A stretch of DNA of 64,000 nucleotides, taken from an uncultured Dongia sp. (GTDB lineage: Bacteria; Pseudomonadota; Alphaproteobacteria; Dongiales; Dongiaceae). Positions 35,557 to 44,927 of this stretch are shown here, one piece after another. How positions within the stretch are numbered: the first letter of the stretch is position 1; each line of letters opens with the position of its first letter. The notes below the pieces were generated by a model that saw only the letters and a program-made list of their open reading frames with translations, was not told the DNA's origin and searched no databases. The stretch covers positions 434,001 to 498,000 of the forward strand of contig NZ_CAKZGO010000004.1 of assembly GCF_936916975.1 (NCBI RefSeq), written 5' to 3'. Made by a program: the position numbers and the translations under genes.

Positions 35557-36519
35557 ATGGGTACCTTTGCGATCTTTGTCATCGTCCTGATGGTCGTCGC
35601 CATCCTGCTCGTCTTCATGGGCATCAAATCGGTGCCGCAGGGACGCGAATGGACCATCGAGCGTTTCGGCCGCTATACCCACACCCTGCGCCCTGGCCTC
35701 AATTTCATTATCCCCTTCGTCGACCGCGTCGGCGCCAAGATCAACATGATGGAATCGGTGCTCGACGTGCCGACGCAGGAAGTCATCACCAAGGACAACG
35801 CCATGGTGAGTGTCGATGGCGTGGTGTTCTATCAGGTGCTGGATGCGGCCAAATCGGCTTATGAAGTGAACGATCTCGAAAACGCCGTCCTCAACCTCAC
35901 CATGACCAATATCCGCACCGTGATGGGCGGCATGGACCTCGATGAGCTGCTGTCGCTGCGCGACAAGATCAACGCGCAGCTCCTCCATGTGGTCGATGAC
36001 GCGACCCAGCCCTGGGGCATCAAGGTGACGCGCATCGAGATCAAGGACATCGCACCGCCGAAGGATCTGGTGGAAAGCATGGGCCGGCAGATGAAGGCCG
36101 AGCGCGACAAGCGCGCCTCGATCCTCGAAGCCGAAGGCCTGCGCCAGGCCGCCATTCTGAAAGCCGAGGGCCAGAAGATCTCCAACATCCTCAAGGCCGA
36201 GGGCGAACGCGAAGCCGCCTTCCGCCAGGCCGAAGCCCGCGAACGCGCGGCAGAAGCAGAGGCCAAGGCCACAGAGATGGTGTCGACCGCCATCGGCAAG
36301 GGTGACATCCAGGCGATCAACTATTTCCTCGGCCTCAAATATACCGAGGCCCTGCAAGCGATCGCCTCTGCCCCCAATCAGAAGGTCATCCTGATGCCGC
36401 TCGAAGCCAGCAATGTCATCGGCGCGTTGGGCGGCATCGCCGAGCTGGCCAAGAGTGCCTTGAGTGATCAGGCCGCTGCCGCCCCGCGGCGCGGCAGTGT
36501 GCCCAACAACCAGTCCTAA
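35557..36519 (+). CDS. qmcA: SPFH-domain protein, paraslipin/QmcA type
   Basis: 320 residues from the ATG at 35557, after GGGGGAAG. One N-terminal membrane helix is followed by an SPFH/band-7 domain ([27 protein letters not shown], then [16 protein letters not shown]-like [20 protein letters not shown]) and a long alanine/glutamate-rich coiled-coil (about residues 190-250). Such proteins form membrane-microdomain scaffolds. It sits 12 bases before an NfeD-family gene, the standard partner. Confidence 0.92.
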   Translation: MGTFAIFVIVLMVVAILLVFMGIKSVPQGREWTIERFGRYTHTLRPGLNFIIPFVDRVGAKINMMESVLDVPTQEVITKDNAMVSVDGVVFYQVLDAAKSAYEVNDLENAVLNLTMTNIRTVMGGMDLDELLSLRDKINAQLLHVVDDATQPWGIKVTRIEIKDIAPPKDLVESMGRQMKAERDKRASILEAEGLRQAAILKAEGQKISNILKAEGEREAAFRQAEARERAAEAEAKATEMVSTAIGKGDIQAINYFLGLKYTEALQAIASAPNQKVILMPLEASNVIGALGGIAELAKSALSDQAAAAPRRGSVPNNQS

Positions 36520-36531
36520 GAGCACAGCGCC

Positions 36532-36987
36532 ATGAGCGATATCGGCTTCACCTTCCAGCTTGAATTCTGGCATTGGATGATTCTGGCTGCGGCCCTGGCC
36601 GGGATTGAGATCCTCACCCCCGGCTTCTTCTTCCTGTGGCTGGGGGGTGCGGCGCTGGTCACCGGCATCGTGGCGCTTATCCTGCCGTCACTCACCTGGG
36701 AGAACCAGGTGCTGGTCTTTGCCGTGCTGAGCGCCGCCTCGGTGCTGGGCTGGTACAAATTCCGCGGCCATTTCACGACGCCCAGCAATGATTCGACGCT
36801 CAACCGCCGTGGCGAACAGCTGCTGGGGCGCAGCGCCACGCTTTCCGAGCCGATCATCAATGGCCGCGGTCAGATCAGGATCGACGACACGGTCTGGCGC
36901 TGCGAGGGCCCGGACCTGGCGGCCGGCACCCAGGTCAAGGTCGTCGCCATGCGTGGCGCCATGGTTGCCGTGGAAAAAGCGGGCTGA
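36532..36987 (+). CDS. NfeD family membrane protein
   Basis: 151 residues. Three membrane helices (about residues 12-75) precede a C-terminal OB-fold domain (LLGRSATLSEPIINGRGQIRIDDTVWRCEGPDLAAGTQVKVV). This short YbbJ-like form lacks the protease domain of long NfeD proteins. It is in an operon with the paraslipin gene and probably helps it assemble in the membrane. Confidence 0.9.
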   Translation: MSDIGFTFQLEFWHWMILAAALAGIEILTPGFFFLWLGGAALVTGIVALILPSLTWENQVLVFAVLSAASVLGWYKFRGHFTTPSNDSTLNRRGEQLLGRSATLSEPIINGRGQIRIDDTVWRCEGPDLAAGTQVKVVAMRGAMVAVEKAG

Positions 36988-37170
36988 TAGCGGTCTTAAA
37001 ATCCGTTCTATTGCCGGTCATTCATCACTTTTAAACGTTCTCCCGACCATCCTGCAGGATATCCATCGCCGTGGCGCCACCCACGGCGGTTGATTTCTGT
37101 CAATTTTCTGCGGGTCGATCACGGGGCCTGATCCGCGTCAAAAGCATAGAATCAGGGAAAGAGCGAAAAC

Positions 37171-37953
37171 GTGAAAGTCACCGGAGCGAATATCGACGAG
37201 CTGACCCAGAAGGCCGAACTGGAGTTCCACGACGAGGCTACCACCCGCTTTGCCGACATGAATCGCCTGCTGGACCAGATCGCCGAGACCGGCGCCAGCG
37301 ACGAATTGGTGTCGGAACTGCTGGGTCATGCCCACAATCTGCGCATCACCGGCAGTTCTTTCGGCTTCCCCGTCATTACGCTCATTGCCCAGCGACTGGA
37401 AGCCTATCTCAACGATTTGACGCAATGGTCGGACAACACCCAGCGCGACGTGCAGGAATTTGCCGATATCGTCGGCGAAATGCTGGAACGCAAATCGCAG
37501 CCCGACGATGAAGAGATCGCCAAGCTGGTGCGCGCCCTGCCCAATCAGGTCAGCCGCACTTTTTCGCCCGGCGATGTCGAGATTCGCAATGTCGAGATCC
37601 TGCTGATCACGCCGGCCCGGTCGGTCGCCAAGATTCTCGCCAAGCAGATCATGGCCTGCGGCTTCCGCGTCAATGCCGTGCAGGATCCGATCGAGGGCCT
37701 CACCACCGCCATGCGCCTGCGCCCCGACATGGTGATCACGTCGCAGGTCATGAAAGGCCTCAATGGTGTCGACCTCATCCGCGCCTTGAAGGCGATGGAA
37801 GGCACCGAGAAGATCCCCTGCGCCGTCCTCACCAGCCAGGAACTCGATGCCGCAGCTTTCAGCAGATTGCCCGATGGCAGCCAGGTACTGCGTGCCGGGG
37901 GCAATTTCGCCGACGACTTTGCCAAGGTGATAACGCAGCTGGGCCTGGGCTGA
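37171..37953 (+). CDS. Hpt-like domain fused to a degenerate receiver domain
   Basis: 260 residues from the GTG at 37171, with GGGAAAGAG upstream. Residues about 15-110 look like a histidine phosphotransfer bundle, with H55 in AHNLRITGSSFGF. Residues about 140-258 look like a receiver fold (VEILLITPARSVAKILAKQIMACGFRVNAVQDPIEGLTTA), but the acidic pair is missing, the phosphoacceptor position is S191 (MVITSQVMKGLNGVDL) and the conserved lysine is absent. So the receiver is probably a protein-interaction module. A PAS_5 gene follows 7 bases later in the same direction if the GTG is used. Partner kinases are not in the window. Confidence 0.7.
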   Translation: MKVTGANIDELTQKAELEFHDEATTRFADMNRLLDQIAETGASDELVSELLGHAHNLRITGSSFGFPVITLIAQRLEAYLNDLTQWSDNTQRDVQEFADIVGEMLERKSQPDDEEIAKLVRALPNQVSRTFSPGDVEIRNVEILLITPARSVAKILAKQIMACGFRVNAVQDPIEGLTTAMRLRPDMVITSQVMKGLNGVDLIRALKAMEGTEKIPCAVLTSQELDAAAFSRLPDGSQVLRAGGNFADDFAKVITQLGLG

Positions 37954-37996
37954 GCACCGGGTGGCGTTTCCGGCCAGCATCGCCGTCAACCCGCTC

Positions 37997-38476
37997 ATGG
38001 CGGAGCCAACGATTACCCTCGATATCTCGCTCGATGAGGCGGCGTCACAGCGCGTGAGCACGTTCGACGTCTATTGGCGCTCGAAATGCCGTGACAGGAA
38101 GCTGCCCGCCCGTTGCGACATCGATCCCGCCGAAATCAAGCCCTTGCTGCCCAATCTGTTGATTGCCGATATCGAAACCGCGCCGTTCCGCGTGCGCTAT
38201 CGCCTCGACGGATCGGAGACCGCCGGTATCAACGGATCACTGACCAACCAATATCTCGACCAACTCGACCAGCAGCCACCCGATTTGCGCGCGGCGCTGA
38301 CCGTTGCCTATCAGACCAGCGTCAGCGAACGCCGGCCCGTCTACAGCCGCCATTACGTGCTGCTGAAATCCGGCCTGAAATGGCCCGCTACCGCCGGCAT
38401 CTGGCCGCTCGCCAACGACAATGACGGCGAGATCACCCGCTGCGTGGCGCTCGAGGATTATCCCGAGCTGCCGTGA
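37997..38476 (+). CDS. PAS_5 family protein
   Basis: About 159 residues from the ATG at 37997; a GTG at 37961 would give 171. Neither has a clear ribosome site. The pattern FDVYWRSKCRDRKLPARCDIDPAEIKPLLPNLLIADIE followed by FRVRYRLDGSET is the PAS_5 (DUF1488-neighbour type) family common in Rhodospirillales and rhizobia, single sensory-type PAS domains with unknown ligands. It probably forms an operon with the Hpt/receiver gene. Confidence 0.78.
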   Translation: MAEPTITLDISLDEAASQRVSTFDVYWRSKCRDRKLPARCDIDPAEIKPLLPNLLIADIETAPFRVRYRLDGSETAGINGSLTNQYLDQLDQQPPDLRAALTVAYQTSVSERRPVYSRHYVLLKSGLKWPATAGIWPLANDNDGEITRCVALEDYPELP

Positions 38477-38585
38477 CAGCTTCGCCTATCAATCGCCGAT
38501 GCATCTCATCTCACTCTTTGCTTGTCGGAAGCGCCGCCCGCTTGCTAGCTTCACCACCTGAGTAGCCGCCACCTGAACGAGTACC

Positions 38586-39392
38586 GTGACCGACATGCCG
38601 AAGCTGGACCTGAAGGGCATCAGCCTGAAGGCATTGTGGTCACCGTTGCAAGAATGGCGCCTGTTGCTGCGTTGCGCAGCTCTACCGGCGCTGCTTTATC
38701 TGTTTCTCATCACCGGCTGCCAATTCATGTTCCCGGCAGCGCTGTCGTACACCCTGCCCGGTCAAGGCACCTTCTTCCTTTGGTCCTTTCTGGAGACGGG
38801 GCCGATGCTCCTCTTCGAATGGCGCTGGCTGTCGGCGCTCTGGCACGGCGAGGCGCGAGGCAGTACGGGTGTTCCCATGCCCTCAACCTGGTGGCGATAC
38901 ATTGCGTTGTTCGGCATGCTCGAGATTCTCTATCAGACTATCCTCGCCGGACCGGATCTTGTCCGCATGGGATTGTTCGATACCCTGCCGAATGGCCGGG
39001 CGGCTGAGAGCAGCGTAAATCTCGCCTTTGCGTTCATCGAAATGACGGTCATAGCGGGTTACGTCTGGGTATTCGCCCGATTGCTGGTCTGGAACGCAGC
39101 CGTTATCGACCGACGCAGCATCATTGGTCCAGTGCCGATCTGGCAGCTGACGCGCGGTCATGCCTGGCGCATCACGTGCCTCGTGTTTCTCATGACCCTT
39201 CCCCTCGTCGCGGTGAACTGGCTGATCGAGTGGTTGGTCGCCGAGCTATCTATCGGCGAGCTTCCCTATCTGCCCATGCTCTACGACCTGCCGATGACGA
39301 TTTACGGCTACGCTGTCTTTGGCGCGGCTTCGCTGCTGATCTACAGCCATCTGACCCAACACCACATTGATCGCAGCGTCGATGTATTTTGA
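38586..39392 (+). CDS. Multi-pass membrane protein, unknown function
   Basis: 268 residues from the GTG at 38586, or 265 from the ATG at 38595. About six hydrophobic helices are visible (near residues 28-50, 62-82, 103-122, 146-172, 195-215, 235-255). There is no enzyme motif that I recognise. The order of helices and the segment WQLTRGHAWRITCLVFLMTLPLVAVNWLIEW resemble alphaproteobacterial proteins of unknown function related to YciC-like integral proteins. It stands alone between a PAS gene and fadD. Confidence 0.65.
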   Translation: MTDMPKLDLKGISLKALWSPLQEWRLLLRCAALPALLYLFLITGCQFMFPAALSYTLPGQGTFFLWSFLETGPMLLFEWRWLSALWHGEARGSTGVPMPSTWWRYIALFGMLEILYQTILAGPDLVRMGLFDTLPNGRAAESSVNLAFAFIEMTVIAGYVWVFARLLVWNAAVIDRRSIIGPVPIWQLTRGHAWRITCLVFLMTLPLVAVNWLIEWLVAELSIGELPYLPMLYDLPMTIYGYAVFGAASLLIYSHLTQHHIDRSVDVF

Positions 39393-39548
39393 GACAATAT
39401 TACTGTCTTAATTTCGACTATAGCCACCTTATCTCGGTCATTAACCATTCCTTTGCCTTAATGCCCGGAGAATGCTTTTAATAATTGGGGTTGATCCGCG
39501 GCATCTCGGGGGAGAAGCGGTTGGTGCCGCGCGGTCGCTAGGAGGGTC

Positions 39549-41288
39549 ATGAGCGACACGCCTTTACAGGCCACTGGGTTAAAGGGCGCTGGGTCGGGCG
39601 GTGCGGCCAAGCCGTGGATGGCCAGCTATCCGCCGGACGTGGATGCGGTGACGCCGATCGTGGCGAAGCCCGTCTATGCGCTGCTCGACGACACGGCCGC
39701 CCTCTATCCCGCCAATGATTGCGTCGACTTCCTCGACAAGCATTACAGCTACGCTGAAATCAAGCGCGAGAGCGATAAGGTCGCCAAGGGTCTGCAGCGC
39801 GTGGGGCTGAAGCCCGGCATGCGTTTGGGGCTCTTCCTGCCCAACTGTCCCTATTTCGTCATCTTCTACCACGGTGCCTTGAAGGCGGGCGCCTGCCTCG
39901 TCAACTTCAACCCGCTTTACGCGGAGCCGGAGATCGAGCGCCAGATCGCCGACGCAGAGGTCGATTTCATGGTGACGCTGGATGTCACCCAATTGCTGCC
40001 CAAGCTCGATGCGGTGCTGGCGAAATCACGGGTGAAATCGGTCATCGTCTGCCCGATGGCGCATCAGCTGCCCTTCCCGAAAAACGTGGTCTATCCCTTC
40101 GTGATGCGCAGCACCCATGCGCGCATGCATGTCGACAGCCGTCACATCGCCTATAAGGATCTGGTCGACAATGACGGCGTCTATGCGCCCGTCGAGATCG
40201 ACCCGGCGCGCACCGTGGCGCTGCTGCAATATACCGGCGGGACGACGGGTGTGCCCAAGGGTGCCATGCTCAGCCACGCCAATGTCTATATCAACGCCAT
40301 CCAGTCGAAGCGCTGGTTCTATACCGTGGACAGCCCGCAGGCGAAGACCATCGGCGTGTTGCCCTTGTTCCATGCCTTCGCGATGACCTGCGTCATGAAT
40401 TGGACGCTGGCGGTCGGTGGTTGCATGATCCTGGAACCGAAATTCGACACGCTGAAATTGCTGCGCCTGGTGCATCGCAAGCGGCCGACAGCCTTGGTGG
40501 GCGTCCCCACGCTGTTCAACGCGCTGCTCAACTTTCCGCAGTTCAAGGATTTCGATCTCTCTTCTATCGTCTTTGCCATTTCCGGCGGTGCGCCATTGCC
40601 CGCCGAAGTCAGGAAGAAGTTCGAAGCGGAAAGCGGCTGCCGCCTCATCGAAGGCTATGGCCTCTCGGAAGCGTCACCGGTCTGCAGCTGCAACCCGGTC
40701 CATACCGGCGGCAAGACCGGCTCGATCGGCCTGCCCTATCCCTTCACCACCTGCGAGATCGTGTCGCTGGATGACCACAAGACCCGCATGCCCGTCGGCG
40801 AAAAAGGCGAGATCTGTTTTCGCGGGCCACAGGTCATGCTGGGCTACTGGAAGCGCCCCGACGCCACAGATGAGGTGATCATTGATGGCTGCCTGCATAC
40901 CGGCGATGTCGGCCATATCGATGAAGAGGGCTTCGTCTTCATCACCGACCGCCTAAAGGAGATGATCAACGCCTCGGGCTTCAAGGTCTATCCGCGCGTC
41001 ATCGAGGAGGCGATCTATGAGCACAAGGCCGTCAAGGAATGCGCCGTCATCGGCATCGACGATCCCTATCGCGGGCAGAACATCAAGGCGTTCATCGTCC
41101 TGAAGGATGGCGAAAGCTGCACCCAGGAAGCGCTCGATACCTTCCTTGACAGTCGAATTTCCAAGATCGAGAAGCCGCGTTTCTATGAATTCCGCACCGA
41201 TCTGCCCAAGAGCATCATCGGCAAAATCCTGAAGAAAAATCTGGTGGACGAGGAAAAAGCCCGCGCCGCCGTAAAGGAGAGCACGTGA
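39549..41288 (+). CDS. fadD: Long-chain fatty acid-CoA ligase
   Basis: 579 residues with ribosome site AGGAGGG. The AMP-binding motif LLQYTGGTTGVPKGAMLSHAN and the downstream motifs GYGLSEASPVCSCNP, HTGDVGHIDEEGFVFITDRLKEMINASGFKVYPRVIEE and KSIIGKILKKNL show a complete acyl-adenylating enzyme. It activates fatty acids to acyl-CoA. It is the first gene of a beta-oxidation operon and shares a base with the thiolase start (TGATG). Confidence 0.93.
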   Translation: MSDTPLQATGLKGAGSGGAAKPWMASYPPDVDAVTPIVAKPVYALLDDTAALYPANDCVDFLDKHYSYAEIKRESDKVAKGLQRVGLKPGMRLGLFLPNCPYFVIFYHGALKAGACLVNFNPLYAEPEIERQIADAEVDFMVTLDVTQLLPKLDAVLAKSRVKSVIVCPMAHQLPFPKNVVYPFVMRSTHARMHVDSRHIAYKDLVDNDGVYAPVEIDPARTVALLQYTGGTTGVPKGAMLSHANVYINAIQSKRWFYTVDSPQAKTIGVLPLFHAFAMTCVMNWTLAVGGCMILEPKFDTLKLLRLVHRKRPTALVGVPTLFNALLNFPQFKDFDLSSIVFAISGGAPLPAEVRKKFEAESGCRLIEGYGLSEASPVCSCNPVHTGGKTGSIGLPYPFTTCEIVSLDDHKTRMPVGEKGEICFRGPQVMLGYWKRPDATDEVIIDGCLHTGDVGHIDEEGFVFITDRLKEMINASGFKVYPRVIEEAIYEHKAVKECAVIGIDDPYRGQNIKAFIVLKDGESCTQEALDTFLDSRISKIEKPRFYEFRTDLPKSIIGKILKKNLVDEEKARAAVKEST

Positions 41289-42424
41289 TGAAAGACGCTG
41301 TCATTGTGGGCTATCAGCGCTCACCCTTCCACTTCGCCAACAAAGGTGCCCTGATCAAGGTGCGGCCGGACGATCTCGCCGCCGCGGTGGTAAAATCGCT
41401 GATGGCCAAGACCGGCGTGGAGGCCAAGGATATCGAAGACCTGCTGCTGGGCTGCGCCTTCCCCGAAGGCGAGCAGGGCTTCAACGTGGCGCGCCTCGTC
41501 GCCATGATCGCCGAGTTGCCGCAATCAGTGGCTGGCGCCACCATCAACCGTTTCTGCGGTTCCTCCATGCAGAGCATCCACATGGCAGCCGGTGCGATCG
41601 CGCTTGGCGCCGGTGACGCGTTCCTGTGCGGTGGTGTGGAAAGCATGACCCGCGTGCCCATGCTGGGCTTCAACCCGATGCCCAACCCGGCGCTCAACGA
41701 CCGCCTGCCGGCTGCCTATATCTCGATGGGCACCACCGCCGAGAACGTCGCCAACAAATACAAGATCAGTCGCGCCGAGCAGGAGGCCTTTGCGGTCGCC
41801 AGTCAGAACAAGGCCAGTGCCGCCCGGGCCGCCGGCAAGTTGAAGGACGAGATCGTCCCCATCCAGGCTGGCAAGGAACTGGTCAGCGAAGACGGCACCA
41901 TCCGCGACGGCACCACCACGGAGGCCCTCGCGGGCCTGAAGCCGGCGTTTGATGCCAACGGATCGGTCACCGCCGGCACCTCCTCGCCGCTGACCGATGG
42001 CTCCGCCTTCACCCTCGTCACCTCGGCCGATTACGCCAAGGCGCACGGCTTGAAAGTGCTGGCGAAGATCCGCGCCGTGTCGGTCGCCGGCTGCGCGCCG
42101 GAGATCATGGGCATCGGGCCGGTGGCGGCGACACAGAAGGCGCTGAAGCGGGCCGGTCTCACCATCGACGACATCGACATCATCGAGCTTAACGAAGCCT
42201 TCGCGTCGCAGTCGCTGGCCTGCATCCGCGATCTCAAGATCGACATTGCCAAGGTTAATCTGGATGGCGGCGCCATTGCGCTGGGGCACCCGCTGGGTGC
42301 GACCGGCGCCCGCATCACCGGCAAGGCGGCCTCGCTCTTGAAGCGCGAGGGCAAGAAGTTCGCCTTGGCCACGCAATGCATCGGCGGCGGTCAGGGCATC
42401 GCCACCATCCTGGAGGCGGTGTGA
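41288..42424 (+). CDS. fadA: Acetyl-CoA acyltransferase (3-ketoacyl-CoA thiolase)
   Basis: 378 residues from the ATG at 41288, which overlaps the fadD stop. Catalytic residues are C90 (NRFCGSSMQS), the histidine in GHPLGATGARI and the second cysteine in TQCIGGGQG. It cleaves 3-ketoacyl-CoA to acetyl-CoA and a shortened acyl-CoA. It is coupled on both sides by TGATG junctions, so fadD, thiolase and the next gene are translated together. Confidence 0.95.
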   Translation: MKDAVIVGYQRSPFHFANKGALIKVRPDDLAAAVVKSLMAKTGVEAKDIEDLLLGCAFPEGEQGFNVARLVAMIAELPQSVAGATINRFCGSSMQSIHMAAGAIALGAGDAFLCGGVESMTRVPMLGFNPMPNPALNDRLPAAYISMGTTAENVANKYKISRAEQEAFAVASQNKASAARAAGKLKDEIVPIQAGKELVSEDGTIRDGTTTEALAGLKPAFDANGSVTAGTSSPLTDGSAFTLVTSADYAKAHGLKVLAKIRAVSVAGCAPEIMGIGPVAATQKALKRAGLTIDDIDIIELNEAFASQSLACIRDLKIDIAKVNLDGGAIALGHPLGATGARITGKAASLLKREGKKFALATQCIGGGQGIATILEAV

Positions 42425-44751
42425 TGGCCATCAACAAGGCCTGCGTCATCGGCGCGGGGGTGATGGGGGCCGGCATCGCCGCCCAGATCGCCAATGCCGG
42501 CGTGCCGGTACTCCTTCTCGACATCGTGCCGAAAGAAGGTAGCGACCGCTCGGCCATCGCCAAAGGCGCCATCGAGAAATTGCAGAAGGCCGATCCGGCG
42601 CCACTCATGTCGAAAGCCGCCGTGAAGCTGATCACCCCCGGCAATATCGAGGACGATCTCGATCAACTGGGCGATGTCGATTGGGTAGTCGAGGCGATCA
42701 TCGAACGGCTGGACCTCAAGCAAGGCCTCTATCACAAGCTGGAAGGCAAAAGGAAGAAGGGCTCGATCCTGTCCTCCAACACCTCGACCATTCCCTTGAA
42801 GACCTTGGTCGAGGGCATGCCGGAAACCGTGCAGTCCGATTTCTGCATCACCCATTTCTTCAACCCGCCGCGCTATATGCGCCTCCTGGAGATCGTGGGT
42901 GGCGCTAAGACACGGCCGGAGGTCATCAAGAACATCAGCGATTTCGGCGACCGCATGCTGGGCAAGACCATCGTCCATGCCAAGGATACGCCGGGCTTTG
43001 TCGGTAACCGCATCGGCGTCTTCTGGATGCAGGCCGCCGTCACCGCAGCACTTGATCTCGACCTCACCGTGGAAGAAGCCGACGCCATCATGGGCCGCCC
43101 GATCGGCGCGCCCAAGACCGGCCTGTTTGGCCTGCTCGATCTGGTCGGTCTCGACCTCATGCCGCATGTCGACAAGAGCATGGCGAGCCTGCTCAAACCT
43201 GACGACGCCTATATGAAATTGCGCCGTCCTTGGCCGCTCTTGGAGAAGATGATTGCCGACGGTTATACCGGCCGCAAGGGCAAGGGCGGTTTCTACCGGC
43301 TCAACACCGAGGGCGGCAAGAAGGTCAAGGAATCCGTCAGCCTCAAGACGGGTTCTTACGCGCCCAGCGATCGCGCGCGGCTCGATTCAGCCGACGCCGC
43401 CAAGGGCGGCCTGAAAACGCTCGTCAGCCATGCCGACAAAGGCGGGCAATATGCCTGGCGCGTACTCTCATCCCTGCTCTCTTACGCGGCCTCGCTCGTG
43501 CCGGAGATCGCCGAGGATGTGGTGGCAATCGATCAAGGCATGAAGACAGGCTACAATTGGAAGCGCGGCCCCTTCGAGATGATCGACCAGATGGGTGCTG
43601 CGTGGTTTGCCGAAAAGCTCGCCGCCGAAAAACTGCCTGTGCCGCCTTTCCTCACCATTGCTGCGAAGGCTGGCGGCTTCTACCGCGTGGCGAATGGCCA
43701 GATCGAACATCTCAAACCCGATGGCAGCTACACCAAGCTCATACGCCCCGACGGCGTGCTGCTGCTTTCCGACATCAAGTTGGGCGCCAAGCCGATCATC
43801 AAGAACGGCTCCGCCTCGTTGTGGGATATCGGCGATGGCGTTGCCTGCCTCGAATTCCACAGCAAGATGAATGCGCTGGATCCCGACAGCCTCGCCTTGG
43901 TCAAGCAGTCGATTGATCACGTGGGCAAGAAGATGAAGGCCCTCGTCATTCATAATGAGGCCGAGAATTTCTCCGTCGGCGCCAATATCGGCTTGGCGCT
44001 GTTTGCCGCCAACATCGCGATGTGGCCGATGATCGACGACATGATCGCGACCGGCCAATCCGCCTACAAGGCGGTGAAGTTCGCACCGTTCCCTGTGGTC
44101 GGCGCACCCAGCGGCATGGCGCTCGGCGGTGGCTGTGAGGTGCTGCTGCATTGCGCGTCGATCCAGGCGCACGCGGAAACCTATATGGGCCTCGTGGAAG
44201 TCGGCGTCGGCCTCATCCCAGGTTGGGGCGGCTGCAAGGAGATGCTGCTGCGCTTCCAACCCAATAGCCGCGACCCCAAGGGCCCGATGCCCCCTGTCGG
44301 CCAGGCTTTCGAAACAATCTCGCTCGCCAAGGTCGCGAAGTCCGCAGCGGAAGCCAAGGAGATGCGTTTCCTGCGCCCCCATGACGCCATCAGCATGAAC
44401 CGCGACCGCCTGCTGTTCGACGCCAAGGCGAAAGCACTTGCGATGCTGGCAGCCGGTTATCAGCCACCGACCGCGCAGGAGCTGCGCCTACCCGGCCCCA
44501 CCGGCCGCACGGCGCTGAAGCTCGCGGTCGAAGGCTTTGCCCTGCAGGGCAAGGCGCTGCCGCACGATGTCACGGTGTCCGATGCGCTGGCCGTCGTGCT
44601 GTCCGGCGGCAAGACCGACATCACGGAACTGGTGACCGAAGACCAACTTTCGAAGCTCGAAAAGAACGCCTTCATGTCATTGCTGCACACCGGCCCGACT
44701 CTTGCCCGCATGGAACATATGCTGGGCACCGGCAAGCCGCTCAGGAATTGA
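42424..44751 (+). CDS. fadN: 3-hydroxyacyl-CoA dehydrogenase/enoyl-CoA hydratase, FadN-type domain order
   Basis: 775 residues from the ATG at 42424, overlapping the thiolase stop. The NAD-binding dehydrogenase domain comes first (KACVIGAGVMGAGIAAQIANAG, catalytic His in CITHFFNPPRYMRLLEIV). The hydratase/crotonase domain is C-terminal (GMALGGGCEVLLHC, ETYMGLVEVGVGLIPGWGG). This order is that of Bacillus FadN, the reverse of E. coli FadB. It performs the two middle steps of beta-oxidation. Confidence 0.94.
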   Translation: MAINKACVIGAGVMGAGIAAQIANAGVPVLLLDIVPKEGSDRSAIAKGAIEKLQKADPAPLMSKAAVKLITPGNIEDDLDQLGDVDWVVEAIIERLDLKQGLYHKLEGKRKKGSILSSNTSTIPLKTLVEGMPETVQSDFCITHFFNPPRYMRLLEIVGGAKTRPEVIKNISDFGDRMLGKTIVHAKDTPGFVGNRIGVFWMQAAVTAALDLDLTVEEADAIMGRPIGAPKTGLFGLLDLVGLDLMPHVDKSMASLLKPDDAYMKLRRPWPLLEKMIADGYTGRKGKGGFYRLNTEGGKKVKESVSLKTGSYAPSDRARLDSADAAKGGLKTLVSHADKGGQYAWRVLSSLLSYAASLVPEIAEDVVAIDQGMKTGYNWKRGPFEMIDQMGAAWFAEKLAAEKLPVPPFLTIAAKAGGFYRVANGQIEHLKPDGSYTKLIRPDGVLLLSDIKLGAKPIIKNGSASLWDIGDGVACLEFHSKMNALDPDSLALVKQSIDHVGKKMKALVIHNEAENFSVGANIGLALFAANIAMWPMIDDMIATGQSAYKAVKFAPFPVVGAPSGMALGGGCEVLLHCASIQAHAETYMGLVEVGVGLIPGWGGCKEMLLRFQPNSRDPKGPMPPVGQAFETISLAKVAKSAAEAKEMRFLRPHDAISMNRDRLLFDAKAKALAMLAAGYQPPTAQELRLPGPTGRTALKLAVEGFALQGKALPHDVTVSDALAVVLSGGKTDITELVTEDQLSKLEKNAFMSLLHTGPTLARMEHMLGTGKPLRN

Positions 44752-44777
44752 TGAGGCAATGAGACTGCGCCACACAT

Positions 44778-44901
44778 CCCCCTCTCCCTTACCCTCCCCC
44801 ACCATGGGGGGAGGGAATTCGTGCCAGTTTGAACGCATTCGTTTCAGCGCGCAGGATCGGACTCCCACCCCCCAACGGGGGGGAGGGTTGGGGAGAGGGG
44901 G
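44778..44901. repeat. GC-rich intergenic repeat with terminal inverted repeats
   Basis: Pyrimidine-rich CCCCCTCTCCC-TT-ACCCTCCCCC (44778-44800) is mirrored, with two mismatches, by GGGGGAGGG-TT-GGGGAGAGGGGG at 44878-44901. Inside, each end also folds on itself (CCCTCCCCCACCATGGGGGGAGGG and CCCACCCCCC-AAC-GGGGGG). It fills most of the 176-base gap between the fadN-type gene and the acyl-CoA dehydrogenase gene. A related but distinct element lies at 57267-57394. Confidence 0.7.
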
Positions 44902-44927
44902 AGCGGCCGCACAAAAGGAACGAACCC

